Of a stretch of DNA of 11,818 bases, positions 6,596 to 11,818 are shown one piece after another. This DNA is from Cyanobacteriota bacterium. GTDB taxonomy: Bacteria > Cyanobacteriota > Cyanobacteriia > PCC-6307 > Cyanobiaceae. The notes under the pieces are model-generated. The model did not search any database and was not told the origin of the DNA. It worked only from the letters and a program-made list of their open reading frames with translations. A program made the translations under genes and the position numbers. Location of the stretch: positions 1 through 11,818 of the forward strand of contig JAPLIF010000263.1 of the NCBI GenBank assembly GCA_026389255.1, read 5' to 3'. Each line of letters begins with the position of its first letter. Position 1 is the first letter of the stretch.

Positions 6596-8020
6596 TTGTT
6601 GAAACGCGACGCCTCCCCCTGTGCCGAATCGCCCGACAGGGAAGCGGCCACCGATGTGTTGATCGTGGGCGGCGGTGTCTGCGGCACCGCCCTGTTGTTC
6701 ACCCTGGCCCGCTACACCGACCTGGCCCACATCACCTTGGTGGAGCGTTACGCCCAGCTGGCCCAGGTCAATTCCAAGGCCACCAGCAACAGCCAGACCA
6801 TCCATTGCGGGGACATCGAGACCAACTACACCTTGGAGAAGGCGCTGCGGGTCAAACGCACCGCCGAGATGATCGGCCGCTATGGCGACCTGCTCGACCC
6901 TGGGCGCCGCGATCGCTGTGTGTTTCGCACCCCCAAGATGGTTCTGGCCGTGGGCCCGAGGGAATGTGAGCTGCTGAGGGAGCGCTTCCAGCTGTTCTCC
7001 CCCCACTTCCCGGCCATGGAGCTGCTGGAGAAGCAGCAGATCGCGGCCTGGGAACCCCAGGTGGCCCTGGTGGACGGAGTTCTGCGGCCGGAGGAATTAC
7101 TGGCGATCGGCATCCGGTTGTCGCCGACGGCCGTCGATTACGAGGCCCTCTCGGAGTCGTTTGTGGCGCTGGCCAACGACGCCGTTGCGGGCCTGGACCG
7201 TGTCGTCGACGTGCGCCTTGCCACCAGCGTCATCCAGATCGAACCCGAGGGTGACCACTACCTCGTGCAGCTGGACCCTGGTGCAGGGGAGGGCCCCCCG
7301 ACCCGGTTGCGGGCCCGTCATGTGGTGGTCAATGCCGGCGCCCACAGTTTGTTGCTGGCTCAGAAGATGGGATATGGGCTGGAGTATTCGTGCCTGCCGG
7401 TGGCGGGCAGCTTCTACTTCACTCCCGATGTGTTGCACGGAAAAGTTTATACTTTGCAAAATGACAAGCTGCCTTTCGCCGCCCTCCATGGCGATCCGGA
7501 TGTGCGCAGCCCGGGTAAGACTCGCTTTGGCCCCACGGCCCTGCTGTTGCCTTTGTTGGAGCGCTACCGCCCCGCCTCATTCTGGGAGTTTTTGCGGGTG
7601 CTGCGGCTCGATGGGGCGGTGTTGGCGGTGTTGTGGCAGTTGTTTGGCGATGGGGATATCCGCGCCTACATCCTGCGCAATCTGTTGTTCGAGGTGCCCT
7701 GGCTGCGGCGGCGCCTGTTTCTGGCCGATGCGCGCAAAATCGTGCCGGCCCTGCAACTCGACGACCTGCGCTTCGCCGAGGGCTATGGCGGGGTGAGGCC
7801 CCAACTGATCGATCGCCAGGCCCGCCGGCTGATGCTTGGTGAAGTGAGCATCCCGGCCAGGCCTGGTCTCAGCTTCAACGTGACCCCCTCGCCGGGGGGG
7901 ACCTGCTGCCTAGGCAATGCCGAGCGGGATGCCCTGGCGATCCGGGACCACCTGGGCTGTCAATTCGACCACGCCCGCCTGGTGCAGGAGCTGGTGGGGG
8001 AGGACTCCCGGACCTCCTAG
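6596..8020 (+). CDS. mqo: Malate:quinone oxidoreductase, Helicobacter (HP0086) type
   Basis: This 474-residue FAD enzyme oxidises malate to oxaloacetate and passes electrons to membrane quinone. The N terminus has the Rossmann FAD-binding strand DVLIVGGGVCGTALLF (20-35), then ITLVERYAQLAQVNS and NSQTIHCGDIETNYTLEKA (65-83). The middle and C terminus contain LPVAGSFYFTPDVLHGKVYT (267-286), LPFAALHGDPD, KTRFGPTALLLPLLER, EGYGGVRPQLIDR and FNVTPSPGGTCCLGNA. These match, from memory, the epsilonproteobacterial Mqo represented by H. pylori HP0086 rather than the E. coli form. The start must be TTG at 6596 or 6599, because an in-frame TAG at 6584-6586 closes the frame upstream and any later ATG would remove the FAD fold. 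AGG at 6585-6587 is a reasonable Shine-Dalgarno core. No membrane helix is evident, so it is probably a peripheral membrane protein. pyrF follows after 77 bp. Substrate assignment is by family and untested. Confidence 0.85.
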   Translation: MLKRDASPCAESPDREAATDVLIVGGGVCGTALLFTLARYTDLAHITLVERYAQLAQVNSKATSNSQTIHCGDIETNYTLEKALRVKRTAEMIGRYGDLLDPGRRDRCVFRTPKMVLAVGPRECELLRERFQLFSPHFPAMELLEKQQIAAWEPQVALVDGVLRPEELLAIGIRLSPTAVDYEALSESFVALANDAVAGLDRVVDVRLATSVIQIEPEGDHYLVQLDPGAGEGPPTRLRARHVVVNAGAHSLLLAQKMGYGLEYSCLPVAGSFYFTPDVLHGKVYTLQNDKLPFAALHGDPDVRSPGKTRFGPTALLLPLLERYRPASFWEFLRVLRLDGAVLAVLWQLFGDGDIRAYILRNLLFEVPWLRRRLFLADARKIVPALQLDDLRFAEGYGGVRPQLIDRQARRLMLGEVSIPARPGLSFNVTPSPGGTCCLGNAERDALAIRDHLGCQFDHARLVQELVGEDSRTS

Positions 8021-8097
8021 GCGCCCCGGGCCGCCTCGGGCTGCCCCATGGCGATTGGCAAGCCTTCTAACGTCAATCTGTCCTCTCGCCTTGCCGT

Positions 8098-8877
8098 GTG
8101 CTGGCCCAGTCCCCTCTCGCCCTCCCTGGGCCCCATCCGGCCGATCTTCTGATCCTGGCCCTCGATCGCGGCGATGCCGCCGAGGCCCTCGCCCTGGTGG
8201 CGGCGATTCCCGGCCTTAGAAGGGTCAAGGTGGGGTTGGAGCTGTTCACAGCGGCGGGTCCAGAGGTGGTGACCCGGCTGAGGGATCTCGGTCTGCGCGT
8301 TTTTCTTGACCTCAAGTTTCACGATATTCCGGCCACCATGGCGGGAGCCTGCCGCTCGGCGGCCCGCTCCGGTGCCGAGCTGATCACGGTCCATGCCTCG
8401 GCCGGAAGCGAGGCACTACGGGCGGCCCAGGTGGCGGTGCTCCAGGGAGCGGCTGAGGCGGGCCTGGCGGAGGCGCCGACGCTACTGGCGGTCACGGTGC
8501 TAACCAGCTGGGATCCATCGCGGTTTGAGGCCGAACTGGGCTCCAGTGAATCCCTGGCGACCCACGCCAGGCGTCTGGCGGATCTGGCGGCTTCGGCGGG
8601 CCTGGGGGGAGCCGTCTGTTCTCCCTTGGAGGTGGCGGCCCTACGGGCATTCCATCCCCAGCCCTTTGTCTTGGTGACCCCGGGCATTCGGCCCGGGGGC
8701 GGCGACCTGGGCGATCAACGGCGGGTGATGACGCCAGCGGCGGCGCTGGCGGCCGGTGCCAGTGCCTTGGTGATCGGCCGTCCGATTCGGGAGGCGAAGG
8801 ATCCAGCGGCGGCGTTTGAGGCCTGTTGCGGCGAATTATTAATGGCTTCAGGGGGTGCGGCGCAGGCCTTCACGTAA
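8098..8877 (+). CDS. pyrF: Orotidine-5'-phosphate decarboxylase
   Basis: This 259-residue TIM-barrel enzyme catalyses the last step of UMP synthesis, decarboxylating OMP in the cytoplasm. Family signatures are complete: LILALD (18-23, Asp23), VKVGLELF (43-50, Lys44), and the active-site [12 protein letters not shown] (69-80) with the Asp71-Lys73-Asp76 charge network. They continue with HASAG (99-103), [16 protein letters not shown] (194-209) and the phosphate-binding ALVIGRPI (223-230). The length is slightly above the usual 230-245 because of about 15 extra N-terminal residues. The start used is GTG at 8098; no Shine-Dalgarno site is visible, and a shorter N terminus is possible only with a rare start codon. 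It lies 77 bp after mqo on the same strand, and its last 30 bp overlap the convergent AraC-family gene. Confidence 0.95.
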   Translation: MLAQSPLALPGPHPADLLILALDRGDAAEALALVAAIPGLRRVKVGLELFTAAGPEVVTRLRDLGLRVFLDLKFHDIPATMAGACRSAARSGAELITVHASAGSEALRAAQVAVLQGAAEAGLAEAPTLLAVTVLTSWDPSRFEAELGSSESLATHARRLADLAASAGLGGAVCSPLEVAALRAFHPQPFVLVTPGIRPGGGDLGDQRRVMTPAAALAAGASALVIGRPIREAKDPAAAFEACCGELLMASGGAAQAFT

Positions 8878-10029
8878 TAAATGGGAGGCCTTGATGTGGT
8901 AGTGCTGTTGAAAATCAAGGCTGAAAAGACTCATTGAGCGGTATCCGCAGGCGAAGGCAATCTCAGAAACCGAGTCTCGCAGCTGGGGATTTTGCAGGCG
9001 ATGGTAGACCATTTCCAGGCGCTGCTTGCGGATCCACTGGGAGGGGGTGCAGCCGAAGCGATCGCGGAAGACGTACTGCAAGGTACGGCGCGAATAGTGG
9101 CTGTGATTTTCGAGATTGGTGAGGTTCAGGGGTTCGCCCAGGTTGGCGAGGATGTAATCGATCAGTTCATCGAAGGCGTCGCGGCCATGCTCCTGGCGCT
9201 GCCGCAGGCGGTTGTGGGGCGATTCCTGACGTAATTCCGGGATCAGCATGGCCGCCACGAGTCGGTAGATCTGGTCTTCCAGATGCATCCGATCCAGCAG
9301 GGTCTGACTGAAACCGAGAAGATCATTGGAGATCGACATCACCTGCCGCAGGAACACCTGCATCGATTGGCCCTGGGTCTCGGTGGGGATCTGCCAGCCA
9401 TGGGATTGCTCCATGCGCTCCTGCCATTGGGGCGGCGCTTCTCGCCAACCGCCCATCGCCATGGCGGTGCGCTTAAGGGTCTCCACGGGGATCCGAAAGA
9501 CCACGTTGCTCGCCAGGGTGTGTTCGAAACTCCAGCTGGATTTGGGGGCCAGCAGCAGGCAGGTGTTCTCCCGGCAGGTCCAAAGCACGCCTTTCTGCCG
9601 CACCCGTGTTTCACCGCCGTAGCCCAGGACCAGGGTGAGGTCGTTGCTGGCCTGAATCAGTCCCTGGGCCGGTCCGCTGATGAAGGCCACCACGGGCAAT
9701 TCACCCAGATGGATGTTGGCCCCGTGGTACTGCCAGGGCGCTCCCCCCTGCAGAACGGCTTCGAATTCACCCACATCCAGGGCACCCTCCAGGAGTTGGC
9801 GGCTGGCTGCCGGGGTATCGATGCGTTCGAGATGGTTCAGAAAGGGACTGGGCAGTTCGGTCAGATCATCGCGATGGAGAGCGAGGGCGGGCTCTTTGAT
9901 CTTGATGGAACTCTCGGGATCTGACCACGACATGGGTTGTACCGAATTTAACGACTGGTTAGGTATTGAAAAGTTGGCGTTAGCCCTTGGATGGGTGTCA
10001 GGTGGCGGGGAAGATGTAGGAATTGTCAT
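8848..10029 (-). CDS. AraC-family transcriptional regulator
   Basis: This 393-residue protein has a C-terminal AraC/XylS DNA-binding domain (about 284-390). The first helix-turn-helix is [21 protein letters not shown] (301-321) followed by the linker [21 protein letters not shown]. The second is [25 protein letters not shown], where the usual G-x-S-P-x-x-Y end is replaced by [11 protein letters not shown]. The N-terminal region (about 60-195) resembles the beta-rich AraC-binding-like sensor domain; its ligand is unknown. The start used is ATG at 10029, with AGG 11 nt upstream. ATG at 9933 (residue 33) is an alternative that would drop a low-complexity leader. The gene diverges from the cheB-cheR gene across a long AT-rich spacer with direct repeats, and its 3' end overlaps pyrF by 30 bp. 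Autoregulation and control of the divergent gene are plausible from the layout, but unproven. The regulon cannot be read from sequence. Confidence 0.88.
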   Translation of the reverse strand: MTIPTSSPPPDTHPRANANFSIPNQSLNSVQPMSWSDPESSIKIKEPALALHRDDLTELPSPFLNHLERIDTPAASRQLLEGALDVGEFEAVLQGGAPWQYHGANIHLGELPVVAFISGPAQGLIQASNDLTLVLGYGGETRVRQKGVLWTCRENTCLLLAPKSSWSFEHTLASNVVFRIPVETLKRTAMAMGGWREAPPQWQERMEQSHGWQIPTETQGQSMQVFLRQVMSISNDLLGFSQTLLDRMHLEDQIYRLVAAMLIPELRQESPHNRLRQRQEHGRDAFDELIDYILANLGEPLNLTNLENHSHYSRRTLQYVFRDRFGCTPSQWIRKQRLEMVYHRLQNPQLRDSVSEIAFACGYRSMSLFSLDFQQHYHIKASHLLREGLRRTP

Positions 10030-10081
10030 GGGGCTGAACCTAAGAAGGTAATTTTATGTAGTTCATGCATGGTTGGGACTG

Positions 10082-10098
10082 TAAATGGTGTTGGCTTG
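10082..10098 (+). repeat. Direct repeat copy 1 (17 bp)
   Basis: TAAATGGTGTTGGCTTG matches the copy at 10230-10246 at 16 of 17 positions, the single difference being T versus A at position 10. The copies are in the same orientation with starts 148 bp apart. AraC-family regulators commonly bind direct repeats, so this is a candidate operator for the divergent regulator. The repeat is seen directly; the role is inference. Confidence 0.5.
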
Positions 10099-10113
10099 AC
10101 CCCTGATCTATGG

Positions 10114-10126
10114 CCTTTGTCAAAGG
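10114..10126. promoter_or_regulatory. 13-bp perfect palindrome, candidate operator
   Basis: CCTTTG and CAAAGG flank a single central T, giving a perfect inverted repeat with six-base arms. It sits 15 bp after the first direct repeat. It is too tight to form an RNA hairpin, so a dimeric-protein binding site is the more natural reading. No known consensus was matched. Confidence 0.35.
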
Positions 10127-10229
10127 TAACGCAGCTTTCAGCGTTTCACAGCTTGAAGATCCATAAATGCTGTTTTCGGTCAGTCCTGCGTCCACGATGT
10201 GCGTGAAACACTCACCTACCCAAAACGTA

Positions 10230-10246
10230 TAAATGGTGATGGCTTG
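10230..10246 (+). repeat. Direct repeat copy 2 (17 bp)
   Basis: TAAATGGTGATGGCTTG is the second copy of the imperfect direct repeat in the divergent spacer (first copy at 10082-10098). Both copies are followed within a few bases by TTGAC or TTTGAC, which may add -35-like character. It lies 243 bp upstream of the cheB-cheR start. Confidence 0.5.
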
Positions 10247-10488
10247 CTTTGACGCATGAACGTTGCATTGATGATTATTTTTCGATTAAACTTATAACGA
10301 TCTTAGCGATTTATGTTGCCTGCTGTCAACTTTTGTCCCTTGAATGAGCATAAATACGGATCAAATGCGAAATGTTATTCTCCCTTGTAAGCGCTTGGAA
10401 GTTTTGCTGATTCATATTGGTTAAAATAGGCATTTCATTTTACTGGTTAGCTTTTTATCAGGCCCCAACCCAGTTTTGCCCCCGATCC

Positions 10489-11818
10489 GTGATTCTTCCC
10501 GCCGACAGCCCCTTCGAAGCGTCCAAGGGCTCCCTCCCCCCGTCGGCTGATGGTCGCCCCCTCAACCATGTGGTGGGGATCGGTGCTTCCGCTGGCGGGC
10601 TGGAGGCGCTCAAGGTGCTCCTAGCCCAGCTCAAGCTCCAGGGTCGGATGGCCTATGTGGTGGCCCAGCATCTGGCCCCTGACCACCCCAGCCTGATCGT
10701 CGAACTGCTGGAGCGGGTCACCCATTTGCAGGTGGTGACCGCCGTGGATGGGGACCTGTTGCGGCCAGGGGTCGTGGCTGTGGCCCCCTCTAATCGGGAT
10801 GTGGCGGTACGGGGCGACCGGCTCGTTGTCAGCGATCCACCGCCCCGCTTCGGTCCGAGCCCCAGCATCGATCGGTTGTTCGAATCGATTGCCCGGGAAT
10901 GGAGCCAGCAGGGGGTGGCCGTGGTGCTATCGGGCACCGGTTCGGATGGGGCCAGGGGGGTGGCCCAGGTGCGGGCCGCCGGTGGACGCACCTTCGCCCA
11001 GTTGCCTGAAACAGCCCGCTTTGATGCCATGCCCCGGGCGGCGATTTCCCTGGGCGGGGCCAGTCAGGTGTTGGAAACTGGCGCCATCGGCCAGCAGTTA
11101 AACTTCATTGCCGAAAATACGGTCAGCTTCAGCACTGCCGGCAGTCAAGAGATGCAATCCCAAACCATCAGGACTGTGTTGGGGCATCTCAAGGAGGGCA
11201 CTGGTGTGGATTTTTCCCAGTACAAGGAATCCACCCTGCGTCGGCAGTTGCAACGCCGCATGGCCGTCCGGCAAGTCGCCGACCTTGATGATTACGTGCG
11301 ACTGCTCCGGGACGATGCTGAAGAAGCTCCGGCCCTGCTGCACAACCTGCTGGTCAATGTCACCGCGTTCTTCCGCGATCCCGAGGCCTTTGATGTCCTG
11401 GCCCAGCTGCTGAAGGAGTCTTTGGCCCCGTTAGGCCCCCAGGCCAAGATCCGGGTGTGGGTGCCGGGTTGCGCCACGGGCAAGGAGGTCTACACCCTGG
11501 CGATGGTGATCAGTCTGGTGCTTGACCATCCGGTGGTGCTGGCGGATCGTCTCAAAATCTTCGGCACCGACCTTGATGAAGAGGCCTTGGCCGAAGCCCG
11601 CCAAGGGGTGTATCCCCTGACGGATGCCCAGGCCATTCCGGCCGACTTGCGGCGCCGGTTCCTGGACGAGGCGGCAGACCATTTCACCATTAACGATCTA
11701 TTGCGAGATTGCGTTGTCTTTGCGCGTCACAACGTCAGCGAAGACCCCCCTTTTCCGCGACTCCATCTGATTTCCTGTCGCAACACGCTGATTTATTTCA
11801 CGCCGCCGTTGCAGGAAC
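10489..11818 (+). CDS. CheB-CheR fusion protein (partial, runs off the window)
   Basis: A frame opening at GTG 10489 continues without a stop to the window end (443 codons plus one base). Residues 28-190 form a CheB-type methylesterase domain: GIGASAGGLEAL with nucleophile Ser34, VVAQHLAPDHPSL with His61, and VVLSGTGSDGARGV with Asp153. No receiver domain precedes it. Residues about 225-443 are a CheR-type SAM-dependent glutamate methyltransferase: STLRRQLQRRMAV, NVTAFFRDPEAF, WVPGCATGKEVYTLAM, IFGTDLDEEALAEAR and SCRNTLIYF. The SAM motif has GKE where GEE is usual (Lys332). Such fusions often continue into PAS and histidine-kinase domains, which would lie beyond the window. The start is uncertain: the frame is open back to a TGA at 10408-10410, with TTG 10417 as the only earlier candidate and GTG 10567 too late for the fold; no Shine-Dalgarno site is seen. 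It diverges from the AraC-family gene, and no other chemotaxis genes lie in the window. Confidence 0.88.
   Translation, partial: MILPADSPFEASKGSLPPSADGRPLNHVVGIGASAGGLEALKVLLAQLKLQGRMAYVVAQHLAPDHPSLIVELLERVTHLQVVTAVDGDLLRPGVVAVAPSNRDVAVRGDRLVVSDPPPRFGPSPSIDRLFESIAREWSQQGVAVVLSGTGSDGARGVAQVRAAGGRTFAQLPETARFDAMPRAAISLGGASQVLETGAIGQQLNFIAENTVSFSTAGSQEMQSQTIRTVLGHLKEGTGVDFSQYKESTLRRQLQRRMAVRQVADLDDYVRLLRDDAEEAPALLHNLLVNVTAFFRDPEAFDVLAQLLKESLAPLGPQAKIRVWVPGCATGKEVYTLAMVISLVLDHPVVLADRLKIFGTDLDEEALAEARQGVYPLTDAQAIPADLRRRFLDEAADHFTINDLLRDCVVFARHNVSEDPPFPRLHLISCRNTLIYFTPPLQE

Larger units (their letters stand above)
10030..10488. promoter_or_regulatory. AT-rich divergent intergenic region
   Basis: I find no convincing gene in these 459 bp. 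Base composition falls to about 32-48% GC in 60-base blocks (counted by hand), against roughly 65% in flanking genes. It must contain the promoters of the AraC-family gene (leftward) and the cheB-cheR gene (rightward). Candidate signals are TAAAAT at 10422-10427 for the rightward gene and its - strand counterpart ATTTTA at 10051-10056 for the leftward one; neither has a good -35. It also holds a 17-bp direct repeat, a 13-bp palindrome and a CATGCATG palindrome (10064-10071). The length, composition and repeats suggest a regulatory hub or recently acquired DNA. Confidence 0.6.

Noticed and set aside
8021-8097. Possible terminator between mqo and pyrF
   Set aside because: The CCCGGG/CGGG-rich stretch offers only a four-base stem and no T-run. 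Co-transcription of mqo and pyrF remains possible.
9283-9924. 213-codon open frame on the + strand
   Set aside because: Antisense to the AraC-family gene, His/Gly/Gln-rich, with no motif. The opposite frame has a clear AraC DNA-binding domain.
10201-10215. GTGA-AACAC-TCAC inverted repeat
   Set aside because: Arms of only four bases are expected by chance in a spacer of this length.
10030-10488. Small proteins or an RNA gene in the AT-rich spacer
   Set aside because: The longest frame that enters it (about 71 codons, 9991-10206) has no ribosome site or domain and overlaps the regulator gene. No tRNA-like fold or clear terminator was found.

Overview
The window looks like a chromosomal segment of a picocyanobacterium, most likely a freshwater Synechococcus/Cyanobium-type strain. 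The grounds are very GC-rich coding DNA (roughly 65%, judged by eye), a 4-hydroxybenzoate prenyltransferase of the plastoquinone type (plqA/ubiA), a cyanobacterial-style MscS channel, an Ppx/GppA phosphatase with a C-terminal HD domain, a tRNA-Val(CAC) without an encoded CCA, and three copies of the cyanobacterial HIP1 octamer GCGATCGC. Gene identities rest on motifs read by eye. The genus is an inference.

Layout, left to right. (1) 1-1794: an MscS-family channel gene on +. (2) 1775-3611: two - strand genes, plqA (prenyltransferase) then an S66 LD-carboxypeptidase, 22 bp apart and probably co-transcribed. The carboxypeptidase gene overlaps the channel gene tail to tail by 20 bp. (3) 3612-3695: a short divergent promoter region. 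(4) 3696-5342: ppx on +. (5) 5365-6487: a RodZ-like membrane-anchored HTH protein and tRNA-Val, both on -. (6) 6488-6595: a divergent leader with a strong hairpin. (7) 6596-8877: a Helicobacter-type malate:quinone oxidoreductase (TTG start) and pyrF, both on +. (8) 8848-10029: an AraC-family regulator on -, overlapping pyrF by 30 bp. (9) 10030-10488: a 459-bp AT-rich, apparently non-coding divergent region with an imperfect 17-bp direct repeat and a 13-bp palindrome. (10) 10489-11818: the 5' part of a CheB-CheR fusion gene on + that runs off the window.

Most of the content is housekeeping: osmotic safety valve, cell-wall turnover and shape, quinone synthesis and quinone-linked malate oxidation, polyphosphate or (p)ppGpp metabolism, and pyrimidine synthesis. 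The genes are tightly packed, with convergent ends overlapping or almost touching. The least routine part is the right end, where a regulator and a chemosensory-type CheB/CheR protein diverge from an unusually long, AT-rich spacer with repeated sequence. I see no CRISPR array, transposase, integrase, phage gene, toxin-antitoxin pair or rRNA, and no clear new multi-gene system.
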